A DNA stretch of 13,437 bases, from the NCBI GenBank assembly GCA_959600835.1, contig CAUGNQ010000054.1:1-13437 (forward strand), read 5' to 3'. The notes beneath the pieces are model-generated. The model was not told where the DNA came from, ran no database searches, and saw only the letters and a list, made by a program, of their open reading frames with translations. Made by a program: the position numbers and the translations under genes. The DNA comes from an uncultured Collinsella sp. (GTDB taxonomy: Bacteria; Actinomycetota; Coriobacteriia; Coriobacteriales; Coriobacteriaceae). This document shows, piece by piece, positions 1 to 6,831 of this stretch (position 1 is its first letter; every line of letters begins with the position of its first letter).

Positions 1-812
1 ACATGGGCCTCTGCGACATCGACGAGCCCTTCACCAACCTGCTTTGCCAGGGCATGGTCAAGGACGCCAACGGCGAGACCATGAGCAAGTCCAAGGGCAA
101 CGTCGTGCCCCCGAGCTCGGTCATCGAGCCCTACGGCGCCGACACCATGCGTCTGGCGATCCTGTTTATCGCCCCGCCCGAGAAGGACTTCGACTGGGAT
201 CCCAAGGCCGTTGAGGGCGCCAACCGCTTCATCAAGCGCGCCTGGCGTATCGTGTGGCAGCTCGTCCAGTCCGGCGACGCCAACGTGGCCTTCGACAAGT
301 CCGCGCTCGACGAGGTTGCGATGAAGCTCTATCGCGAGCGTCACCGGACCATCGCCAAGTGCACCGAGGACTTCGATCGCGGCCAGTTCAACACCGCCAT
401 CTCGGCCGTCATGGAACTCGTCAACGCGGCGAGCGCCTACCTCAACGCCACCGAGGGTGCCGCGCGCGACAAGGCCCTGTGCTACGGCGTGGCTAAGGAC
501 ATCGTGAGCGTCCTTGCCCCCATCTGCCCGTTCTGGGCCGATGAGCTGTGGCATGAGGCACTCGGCTGCGAGGGCAACGCCTATACCGCCGCCTGGCCCG
601 AGTTCGACCTGGCCGAGTCCATCGAGGACACGGTGCAGATTGTCGTGCAGGTGCTCGGCAAGGTTCGTGGCCGCATCGACGTAGCCCGCGATGCCTCCAA
701 CGAGGAGATGCAGGCTGCCGCCGAGGTCGCTGTCGCCAAGTGGACCGAGGGCAAGACGGTCGTCAAGGCCATCTGCGTGCCCGGCAAGCTGGTCAACCTG
801 GTGGTCAAGTAA
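1..812 (+). CDS. leuS: Leucyl-tRNA synthetase, C-terminal part (5' end outside window)
   Basis: LeuRS charges tRNA-Leu with leucine in the cytoplasm. Only the last ~270 codons are present: the frame is already open at base 1, so the ATG at 3 is an internal Met, not a start. The class I signature loop reads TMSKSKGN (bases 78-101), with the second Lys retained and the first Lys of KMSKS replaced by Thr. After it come the helical anticodon-binding domain (about residues 45-190 of the visible part) and a C-terminal domain with VRGRIDVARDAS and the ending PGKLVNLVVK. That ending is typical of bacterial LeuRS and separates it from ValRS and IleRS. The stop is TAA at 810-812, followed by an intrinsic terminator. 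The next gene is convergent, so leuS ends its transcription unit. The family assignment is firm; nothing can be said about the editing domain or promoter. Confidence 0.95.
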   Translation, partial: MGLCDIDEPFTNLLCQGMVKDANGETMSKSKGNVVPPSSVIEPYGADTMRLAILFIAPPEKDFDWDPKAVEGANRFIKRAWRIVWQLVQSGDANVAFDKSALDEVAMKLYRERHRTIAKCTEDFDRGQFNTAISAVMELVNAASAYLNATEGAARDKALCYGVAKDIVSVLAPICPFWADELWHEALGCEGNAYTAAWPEFDLAESIEDTVQIVVQVLGKVRGRIDVARDASNEEMQAAAEVAVAKWTEGKTVVKAICVPGKLVNLVVK

Positions 813-839
813 GCGCTGCGTGTAAAGCTGGCATGCAAT

Positions 840-876
840 AAACGAGGGACGGTCCGGTTGGGTCGTCCCTCGTTTT
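840..876. terminator. Intrinsic terminator after leuS, probably bidirectional
   Basis: A perfect 12-bp inverted repeat (arms 840-851 and 864-875, core ACGAGGGACG/CGTCCCTCGT) encloses a 12-base loop. On the plus strand it runs into a short TTTT at 873-876, serving leuS. On the minus strand the opposite arm ends in TTTATT, which would serve the convergent lipoprotein gene whose stop codon is 41 bases away. Position between two converging genes supports a shared terminator. Confidence 0.85.
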
Positions 877-916
877 GTGTTGTATGCCCTGCTTAGTCAG
901 TGCGTCGCACCGTCTT

Positions 917-1489
917 CTACGGGATGTGTACTAGGTCCCTAAAGTAAACGTTGCCCGTTGCCTCTTCGAACATCCAAATGTTGAGGTAGATGTCGTTGAG
1001 GTCGTTGTTCACATCAAAGTCGGGGTCGTCGAAGGTGCCCACAAAGGTGAGCATGGCGCGCGTTTCCTCGCCCGCTGCGACCTGCTGGCGCATGCGCACG
1101 TCGCAGACCTTACCGCTGACGTAGGCATAGGAGTCCGCGTCGCCAAACATCATGTCGACACCGGTATTGTTGGTCACCGTAAAGACGAGCGCGGCGTCTC
1201 CGTAGCCGTCGGTGTCCTTGCCCACGCAGGTAACATGGACGTTTTCGTCTGCCTCAAGGTCGATGGGGAACTGTTCTTGGGGGTCGGGACCTAGGCCCTG
1301 GGGATCGTCGATGTCTTCGTCTATTTTGTCGAAGCTTACCGGGGGTTCGGTTTTCTCGATGGCTTTGGTGCTGCCACGATCCGGTTCGCATGTTCCGGTT
1401 TTGCCATCGATGTTGTTGCAGCCCGTCAGAGCGAACGAGCAGGCAGCGACGACGAGCGCGGTCGCGCAGAGGGTGCCTAGGCGTTCCAT
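917..1489 (-). CDS. Putative lipoprotein with an Ig-like (DUF4352/DUF5067-like) C-terminal domain
   Basis: A 190-residue protein of unknown function. Residues 1-24 form a lipoprotein signal: a short N-terminus with Arg3, a hydrophobic stretch, and the lipobox LTGC with Cys24 as the predicted lipidated residue. The mature protein should therefore be membrane-anchored and face outward. Residues 30-85 are a polar, acidic, Pro-rich linker. Residues 85-190 look like a small beta-sandwich: a FTVTNNTG strand-turn, VSGKVCDV, an AAGEETRAMLTF edge, then an aromatic ending. This layout resembles the Ig-like domains of DUF4352/DUF5067-type lipoproteins, but that link is by general pattern only. Cys34, Cys88 and Cys129 could allow a disulfide. 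The start is well supported: AAGGAGG (1500-1494, minus strand) lies 4-5 bases before the ATG. It is a single gene on the minus strand, convergent with leuS and divergent from rimP. I found no convincing promoter. Confidence 0.85.
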   Translation of the reverse strand: MERLGTLCATALVVAACSFALTGCNNIDGKTGTCEPDRGSTKAIEKTEPPVSFDKIDEDIDDPQGLGPDPQEQFPIDLEADENVHVTCVGKDTDGYGDAALVFTVTNNTGVDMMFGDADSYAYVSGKVCDVRMRQQVAAGEETRAMLTFVGTFDDPDFDVNNDLNDIYLNIWMFEEATGNVYFRDLVHIP

Positions 1490-1752
1490 GGATCCTCCTT
1501 GCCGTAGAGATGCTGGAAGGTTGTGCGGTCAATGCGTGCGGCAGGCTTTCTCGCTACAGAATGCCTCTCGGCTCTAGTCTGGCCGATGTGCGCCCAGGGA
1601 TGGAATGCCCATAGGGCCCGATTCGGTCGGCACGCTGGGACGCATGGCCCGTTTTGGGACTGTTGAGGGCGCGCCGCATGGGGTTCCTCGGTCAATTGTC
1701 CCATTCTTGTGGAGAAGCTGTGCGCACGCTGACCTGCAGATTCGTACTGTGC

Positions 1753-1781
1753 TTGCACGTTTCCGCAGCTATTGTTATAGT
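1753..1781 (+). promoter_or_regulatory. Predicted SigA-type promoter for the rimP-nusA-infB operon
   Basis: A -35 box TTGCAC (1753-1758) and a -10 box TATAGT (1776-1781) are separated by exactly 17 bases. Each box matches the sigma-70 consensus at four or more of six positions, and the surrounding DNA is AT-richer than the neighbouring genes. Transcription would start around 1788-1791, giving a leader of about 70 nt before rimP. It is the only good promoter I see in the gap, and the next eight genes are packed too tightly to need another. Confidence 0.65.
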
Positions 1782-1806
1782 TTGCTTGCAAATGAAGTTG
1801 TAATTG

Positions 1807-1839
1807 AAAGAAGTGGGGTTTCGGCCCCGCTTCTTTTTT
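1807..1839 (+). terminator. Intrinsic terminator inside the rimP leader (putative attenuator)
   Basis: Arms 1807-1818 and 1825-1836 pair over 12 positions with one G-U wobble (T1814 with G1829) around the six-base loop TTTCGG. The stem has a four-GC top, and the distal side runs into six Ts at 1834-1839. This is a textbook rho-independent terminator. It lies after the predicted start site and 20 bases before the rimP ATG. The remaining 20 bases hold the SD and have no room for another promoter, so rimP transcription must read through it. Confidence 0.8.
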
Positions 1840-1859
1840 GTATGGATGGAGGTGCCGCA

Positions 1860-2354
1860 ATGGTCAAGACCAAGACCGAGCAGGCGATCATCGACGCGCT
1901 CGAGGCCGTCGCCCCCCAGCACGATGTCGACATCGTCAACGTTGAGCTCGTGGGCGCCACCAAGGCCCCCTGCGTGCGCGTACGTATCGAGGGTGCCGAG
2001 GGTCAGAGCCTGTCGCTCAACGACGTCACGGCCAATACCAAGTGGGTCGGCGACGTGATTGAGGAGCTCGACCCCATCTCTTCGAGCTATACGCTCGAGG
2101 TGTCGAGCCCGGGCATGGCACGCCCCCTGCGCCGTCCGCGCGACTTTGCCCGCTTTGTGGGCGAGGACTGTGAGCTCACCTCCACCGCCACCGAGGGCCG
2201 TCGCAAGTACACCGGCAAGATTGTCGCCGCGACCGAGACCGACGTTACCCTCGAGCTCGAGGACGGCGATTCCGTCACCCTCGATTTCTCTGATGTTAAA
2301 AAGTGCAAGTTGAAGCCCACCTACGACTTCAAGCCCGCGAAGGAAGGAAAGTAA
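1860..2354 (+). CDS. rimP: Ribosome maturation factor RimP
   Basis: RimP binds the free 30S subunit and assists late maturation of the head region around S12. The protein is 164 residues, in the family's usual range. The N-terminal alpha/beta domain (about 1-85) contains a VDIVNVELVG strand followed by VRVRIEG. The central stretch SSYTLEVSSPGMARPLRRPRD (about residues 78-98) includes the hallmark EVSSPG and PL motifs that end the N domain. The C-terminal SH3-like domain follows, with a GEDCEL strand and EGRRKYTGKIV. The ATG at 1860 is chosen because GGAGG at 1848-1852 sits 7 bases upstream and because the family begins just before the first helix; the open frame continues upstream to 1605 but lacks homology. 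It is the first gene of the operon, ending one base before the nusA ATG. Confidence 0.94.
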   Translation: MVKTKTEQAIIDALEAVAPQHDVDIVNVELVGATKAPCVRVRIEGAEGQSLSLNDVTANTKWVGDVIEELDPISSSYTLEVSSPGMARPLRRPRDFARFVGEDCELTSTATEGRRKYTGKIVAATETDVTLELEDGDSVTLDFSDVKKCKLKPTYDFKPAKEGK

Positions 2355-2355
2355 G

Positions 2356-3603
2356 ATGGCAGCATCCGACATGATGTCCGCCCTGATGGAGCTTTGCCAG
2401 GAGAAGCACATCGACCAGCTCTACCTGATCGACCGCCTGGAGCAGTCGCTCGCCAAGAGCTATGCCGAGATCCTGCATCTTGAGTGGGGCGCTAAGGTGA
2501 CCATCGACCGCACCACCGGCAAGATCTACGTCTACCGCCTGGAGCCGATCGACGATTCCATGGACGAGGAGGGCAACTTCACCGAGTTCGAGGAGATCGA
2601 CGTCACCCCCAAGAACACGAGCCGCATCGCTGCCCAGCACGCCAAGGCCGAGATCAACGCCATCGTGCGTAACTCCGCCCGCGAGCAGATCTACGAGGAG
2701 TTCTCCGGCCGCATCGGTGACCTCATCAGCGGTACCGTGCTGCAGTCCACGCCCGACTTCACGATCGTCAAGATTCGCGAAGGCGTCGAGGCCGAGCTGC
2801 CGCACTTCGATCAGCGTCGTTACGAGAACGAGCGCAACGAGCGTCCGATGGGCGAGCGCTACCTGCACAATCAGCACATCAAGGCCGTGATCATCGACGT
2901 TCGCGACCCCAACTCCAACCTGCAGCCGGTTCGTGGCGAGCACAGCCGTCCGCCGATTGTCATCTCCCGTACCCACCCCGAGCTCATGCGTCGTCTGTTT
3001 GAGCAGGAGGTGCCCGAGATCTATGAGGGCACCGTCCAGATCAAGTCAATCGCCCGCGAGCCCGGCCAGCGTTCCAAGGTTGCCGTCCACTCGCTCGACG
3101 ACCGTCTGGATCCCGTGGGTGCCTGCGTCGGCCCCAAGGGCAGCCGTGTTCGCGCTGTCGTGGGCGAGCTCCGTGGTGAGCGCGTCGACGTCATCCTGTG
3201 GGATGCCGATCCTGCCGTCTATGTCGCCAACGCCCTGTCGCCCGCTAAGGTCACCCGCGTCCTCATCGACGAGGAGAAGGCCTACGCCGGCGTCATCGTG
3301 CCCGACGACCAGCTGTCCCTCGCCATCGGCAAGGAGGGCCAGAACGCCCGCCTCGCCGCGCGCCTGACCGGCTGGCACATCGACATTAAGTCCGAGACGC
3401 TTGCCGCCGACATCCTCAAGAACGTTCCCGTTCACGAGGAGCCCGCCGCCGACCTGATCGGTGATGAGGAGGACGAGGACGTCCGCCGCTGCGAGTACGT
3501 GTCCGAGGACGGCATCCAGTGCCGCAACCAGGCCCGTCCCGGCTCCCGTTTCTGCGGTGTCCACGACACCGACGCCTTCGATGATGCGGAGGACCTGATC
3601 TAG
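2356..3603 (+). CDS. nusA: Transcription elongation/termination factor NusA, with a Cys/His tail motif
   Basis: NusA binds RNA polymerase near the RNA exit channel and modulates pausing, intrinsic termination and antitermination. Domains in order: N-terminal RNAP-binding domain (about 1-110), S1 domain (about 112-205), KH1 (about 235-285, with GACVGPKGSRV) and KH2 (about 305-350, with IGKEGQNARLAARLTGW). The acidic C-terminal repeats of proteobacterial NusA are absent. Instead, after an acidic linker (365-376), the 415-residue protein ends in a compact Cys/His cluster: C379, C389, C400 and H403 (bases 3490-3564), with spacing C-x9-C-x10-C-x2-H. This looks zinc-binding, but that is inference. 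The start at 2356 follows AAGGAAAG, and the rimP stop lies one base away, so translation is probably coupled. No ylxR or L7Ae-like gene follows, unlike Bacillus and many actinobacteria. Confidence 0.96.
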   Translation: MAASDMMSALMELCQEKHIDQLYLIDRLEQSLAKSYAEILHLEWGAKVTIDRTTGKIYVYRLEPIDDSMDEEGNFTEFEEIDVTPKNTSRIAAQHAKAEINAIVRNSAREQIYEEFSGRIGDLISGTVLQSTPDFTIVKIREGVEAELPHFDQRRYENERNERPMGERYLHNQHIKAVIIDVRDPNSNLQPVRGEHSRPPIVISRTHPELMRRLFEQEVPEIYEGTVQIKSIAREPGQRSKVAVHSLDDRLDPVGACVGPKGSRVRAVVGELRGERVDVILWDADPAVYVANALSPAKVTRVLIDEEKAYAGVIVPDDQLSLAIGKEGQNARLAARLTGWHIDIKSETLAADILKNVPVHEEPAADLIGDEEDEDVRRCEYVSEDGIQCRNQARPGSRFCGVHDTDAFDDAEDLI

Positions 3604-3694
3604 CGCGCGGTCGCGCCGGGCAGGTCCCGGCGCATCTCCCACGCTCGTTCAGTCTCTAGGCACCCAAGGTGCCAGAAAGGGTAGGTGAAGTCAT
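3604..3694 (+). other. nusA-infB spacer with two hairpins
   Basis: This 91-base spacer is the longest within the operon from rimP to dnaG. It contains an 8-bp GC hairpin (arms 3613-3620 GCGCCGGG and 3626-3633, loop CAGGT) and a 6-bp hairpin (arms 3659-3664 GGCACC and 3668-3673, loop CAA). Neither is followed by a T-tract, so they are not typical terminators. The second hairpin ends 9 bases before the infB SD (AGGTGA, 3683-3688), and could influence initiation or RNA stability. This is the position where ylxR is found in many relatives. Confidence 0.6.
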
Positions 3695-6409
3695 ATGGCA
3701 AAAGTCCGTGTGTCCACCCTGGCCAAAGAGTTCGGCATGACCTCCAAGGAACTGATGGGTCATCTCGCCGATATGAAGATTCCCGCTAAGTCCGCTTCCT
3801 CCACCTTGGAGGACGCCTATGTCGCCATGGTCCGCAAGCAGCTTGCCTCGGTGATCGAGGCCCGCGCTCAGGAAGTCGAGGCCGCCAAGCAGGCCGAGGA
3901 GCAGGCAGCTGCCGCCGAGGAGGCCGCCCGCGCCGCCGAGGCCGAGCGCGAGCGCATCGCCGCCGAGAAGGCACGCGAGGAGGAGCGCCGCCAGTTTGCC
4001 GCAGCCCAGGCTGCCGAGGAGGCCGCCCGCGCCGAGGCCGAGGCCAAGAAGAAGGCCGAGCAGGAGCGCCTTGCTCGCGAGAAGGAGGAGGCTGCCCGCG
4101 AGGCCCAGCGCCGCGCCGTTCCCGCTTCCGACTCCGGTTCGCGCTTCCGTTCGCTGCTCGACCAGATCGCCGCACAGGAGACCGTGCTCAAGGAGAAGAA
4201 GGACGCCGAGGACAAGGCCAAGGCCGAGCGCGCCGCCGAGCGCGGTAACCGTCGTGGCGGCAACAACGACCGCCGCGGTGGCCGTCGCAACGATCGTAAC
4301 GCCTCCGACAACAACTCCGAGCGCAACGCCTCCGAGAGCCGTCCGCACAGCCATCGCACCAACGCCAGCAACAACGTCGCTGCTGGCATGGACTTCCCCA
4401 ACCCTGATAAGCAGGGCAAGGGCAAGAAGCGCAAGGGCGGTCACAACAACGAAGAGGACCACTACAGCCGCATGGCTCGCGAGGCCGAGGAGTACAGCCG
4501 CGAGAAGGTGCTCGAGGAGGCTCGTGCTGCCGTCGAGGAGGCCTCTCGCGAGTCCACCGGTCGCCGCAAGAAGCGCAAGGAGAAGCGCGAGCGCGAGGCT
4601 GCCAAGGCTCAGGAGGAGCGCAAGATTGAGGAGGCATTGGCCCAGGGCGTGAACCCCGAGGAGCTCGACGCCATCAAGGTCTCCCAGGGCGTTACCGTCC
4701 AGGAGCTTGCCGAGGCTCTCGACGTTCCGGCCAACGACATCATCAAGCGCCTGTTCCTGCTGGGTACGCCGCTCACCATGACGCAGTCCATGTCCGACGA
4801 CCTCGTCGAGCTCGTTGCCGACGACCTGGGCCGTCAGATCAAGATCATCACCCCCGAGGAGGAGAACACCTTCTCGTTCTACGACGATCCCGCCGACCTT
4901 AAGCCGCGTGCCCCGGTCGTCACCGTCATGGGCCACGTCGACCACGGCAAGACGAGCCTCCTCGACGCCATCCGTCACACCGGTGTCGCTGCCGGCGAGG
5001 CGGGCGGCATTACGCAGGCCATCGGCGCTTCGCAGGTTATGATCAACGACCGCAAGATCACCTTCATCGATACCCCGGGTCACGCTACCTTTACGGCCAT
5101 GCGTGCCCGTGGTGCCAAGGTGACCGACATCGTCATTCTGATCGTGGCTGCCGACGACGGTGTCATGCCTCAGACGGTCGAGTCGATCAACCACGCCAAG
5201 GCCGCCGGCGTACCCATCGTCGTCGCCGTCAACAAGATCGATAAGCCGGGCGCCAACCCCGACCGTGTGCGCCAGGAGCTCACCGAGTACGGCGTCATCC
5301 CCGAGGAGTGGGGCGGACAGAACATGTTCGTCAACATCTCGGCCAAGCAGAAGATCGGTATCGACGACCTTCTGGAGACCGTGCTGCTCCAGGCAGATGT
5401 GCTCGAGCTCAAGGCCAACCCGGACACCTTTGCCTCCGGCAACGTCCTCGAGGCCAAGCTCGACAAGGGCCGCGGCTCGGTCGCTACCGTGCTCGTGACC
5501 CGCGGTACCCTGCACGTGGGCGATACGCTGGTCGCCGGCCTCACCTACGGCCGCGTCCGCGCCATGCTCGACCCCAAGGGCCGCGCCGTCACCGAGGCCG
5601 GTCCCTCCGACGCTGTCGAGATCCTGGGCCTGCAGTCCGTGCCCAACGCCGGTGACGAGTTCCGCGTGTTCGAGGACGAGCGCGAGGCTCGTGCCCTTGC
5701 CGACGAGCGTTCGCTCAAGGCCCGTATCGAGGAGCAGAGCCGCGTCAAGCACGTCACGCTCGAGAACCTCTTCGAGACCATTGCCGACGCCGAGGTCAAG
5801 GAGCTCAACCTGATCATCAAGGCCGACGTCCAGGGTTCCATCGAGGCCCTTCAGGATTCGCTCGACAAGATGGATCAGTCCGAGGTTCGCATCAACACGA
5901 TCCACTCCGCCGTTGGTGCCATCAACGAGACCGACGTCGTCCTGGCCGACGCCTCCAACGCCATCATCATCGGCTTTGGCGTCCGTCCCGACGGTAAGGC
6001 CCGCTCCGCCGCCGAGCGTGAGGGCGTCGAGATCCGTTGCTACGACGTCATCTACAAGTGCCTCGAGGAACTCGACGCTGCGCGTATCGGCATGCTTAAG
6101 CCCACCGAGGTCGAGGTCTCCACGGGTACCGCGACCGTCCTGGACACCTTCAAGGTGCCCAAAGTCGGTATCGCCGCCGGTGTCCGTGTCGAAGAGGGCG
6201 AGATCGCCGCGACCGATTCCGTGCGTCTGGTGCGCGACGGCATCGTGGTCTTCAACGGCAAGATCGCCTCGATGCGCCACTACAAGGACGAGGCCAAGAG
6301 CCTCAAGAGCGGTTCCGAGGGCGGCATTGGCCTGGAGAACTTCCAGGACATCAAGCCCGGCGACCAGATCGAGGGTTACCGCATCGACCAGGTTGCCCGT
6401 ACCGAGTAG
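3695..6409 (+). CDS. infB: Translation initiation factor IF-2
   Basis: IF-2 is the GTPase that places fMet-tRNA on the 30S subunit and promotes subunit joining. At 904 residues it is of usual length for a high-GC organism. An IF2_N domain (1-50) is followed by an Ala/Glu/Arg coiled coil (about 58-140), an Arg/Asn/Gly-rich disordered stretch (180-230) and a lysine-rich segment (240-310). A second IF2_N domain (330-385) precedes the G domain (405-570). G motifs: G1 GHVDHGKT (413-420), G2 around GGITQ (437-441), G3 DTPGH (459-463), G4 NKID (513-516), G5 SAK (549-551). Domains II, III (ADVQGSIEAL, 710-719) and IV (to 904) follow. The usual G2 sequence GGITQHIGAY reads GGITQAIGAS here. The ATG at 3695 has AGGTGA 6 bases upstream. 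Codon use is strongly biased to G/C endings, consistent with high expression. rbfA begins 11 bases after the stop. Confidence 0.97.
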   Translation: MAKVRVSTLAKEFGMTSKELMGHLADMKIPAKSASSTLEDAYVAMVRKQLASVIEARAQEVEAAKQAEEQAAAAEEAARAAEAERERIAAEKAREEERRQFAAAQAAEEAARAEAEAKKKAEQERLAREKEEAAREAQRRAVPASDSGSRFRSLLDQIAAQETVLKEKKDAEDKAKAERAAERGNRRGGNNDRRGGRRNDRNASDNNSERNASESRPHSHRTNASNNVAAGMDFPNPDKQGKGKKRKGGHNNEEDHYSRMAREAEEYSREKVLEEARAAVEEASRESTGRRKKRKEKREREAAKAQEERKIEEALAQGVNPEELDAIKVSQGVTVQELAEALDVPANDIIKRLFLLGTPLTMTQSMSDDLVELVADDLGRQIKIITPEEENTFSFYDDPADLKPRAPVVTVMGHVDHGKTSLLDAIRHTGVAAGEAGGITQAIGASQVMINDRKITFIDTPGHATFTAMRARGAKVTDIVILIVAADDGVMPQTVESINHAKAAGVPIVVAVNKIDKPGANPDRVRQELTEYGVIPEEWGGQNMFVNISAKQKIGIDDLLETVLLQADVLELKANPDTFASGNVLEAKLDKGRGSVATVLVTRGTLHVGDTLVAGLTYGRVRAMLDPKGRAVTEAGPSDAVEILGLQSVPNAGDEFRVFEDEREARALADERSLKARIEEQSRVKHVTLENLFETIADAEVKELNLIIKADVQGSIEALQDSLDKMDQSEVRINTIHSAVGAINETDVVLADASNAIIIGFGVRPDGKARSAAEREGVEIRCYDVIYKCLEELDAARIGMLKPTEVEVSTGTATVLDTFKVPKVGIAAGVRVEEGEIAATDSVRLVRDGIVVFNGKIASMRHYKDEAKSLKSGSEGGIGLENFQDIKPGDQIEGYRIDQVARTE

Positions 6410-6420
6410 GGGGTAGCGCT

Positions 6421-6831
6421 ATGAAGCAAACGCAGGCAACCCGCCGTCTGGGCGAGCAGCTTCGCGAGAAGCTTGGTTATATCCTGCTCTTTGAGGTTTC
6501 CGATCCGCGTCTCGACCTGGTTACTTTGACCGCGGTTGAGGTCGCGGTGGACCGTTCGTTCGCGCGTGTGTACGTGTCGTGCGATGCGAGCCGCTACGAC
6601 GAGGTCATGGAGGCGCTCGCTAGCGCCAAGGGCCGCATCCGTAGCCTGTTGGCTCGCTCGCTCGATTGGCGTGTTACGCCCGAGCTCGATTTTCGCATCG
6701 ATCGCTCGACCGATGAGGCCGAGCGCATCACGCGTGCGCTGGAAAACGTTCCCGCCACGCTTGCGATCGAAAAGGACGAGGACGGCTATCCGATAGCGGA
6801 TGCCGCCCAGGAGGCAGCTTTAGATGACTAA
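6421..6831 (+). CDS. rbfA: 30S ribosome-binding factor RbfA
   Basis: RbfA is a small KH-type protein that binds the 30S subunit near helix 1 and is needed for late 16S maturation and cold growth. The 136-residue protein has the family start (TRRLGEQLREKLGYIL), the SDPRLDLVTLTAVEV strand around residues 27-41, and a second strand pair with RVYVSC. The conserved end of the domain, LDFRIDRSTDEAERI (about 88-102), is intact. The C-terminal tail is acidic. The ATG at 6421 has a G-rich SD (AGGGGG, from 6408) overlapping the infB stop. Its last 8 bases overlap the next gene, whose SD (AGGAGG, 6809-6814) lies inside rbfA, so the two are probably translationally coupled. It partners with RimP from the same operon in 30S maturation. 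Confidence 0.95.
   Translation: MKQTQATRRLGEQLREKLGYILLFEVSDPRLDLVTLTAVEVAVDRSFARVYVSCDASRYDEVMEALASAKGRIRSLLARSLDWRVTPELDFRIDRSTDEAERITRALENVPATLAIEKDEDGYPIADAAQEAALDD

Larger units (their letters stand above)
1490..1859 (+). other. 370-base intergenic region upstream of rimP
   Basis: This gap separates the divergent lipoprotein and rimP genes. Bases 1490-1500 hold the lipoprotein SD. Bases 1501-1740 show no convincing gene, tRNA or structured RNA; frames there are open by chance but lack SD sequences. Bases 1753-1781 hold a promoter, 1807-1839 an intrinsic terminator, and 1848-1852 the rimP SD. The region is visibly less GC-rich near the promoter. The terminator and promoter are listed separately. 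Confidence 0.7.

Noticed and set aside
1503..1532. TTGACC with TCTACG as a promoter for the lipoprotein gene
   Set aside because: The -10 match is poor (3 of 6) and the start site would fall on the SD, leaving almost no leader.
1792..1803. Tiny ORF M-K-L-stop in the rimP leader, a possible leader peptide
   Set aside because: Three codons, no SD and no run of a regulatory amino acid; likely chance.
1605..1859. Upstream extension of the RimP frame to ATG 1605
   Set aside because: The extra 85 residues match nothing in RimP, run through the promoter and terminator, and lack an SD; GGAGG before ATG 1860 fixes the start.
3656..6280. An 874-codon open frame on the minus strand opposite infB
   Set aside because: It is the mirror of a GC-biased gene with few A/T-ending codons. 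Its composition is Gly/Leu/Asp/Val low-complexity, there is no family resemblance, and infB on the other strand is unmistakable.
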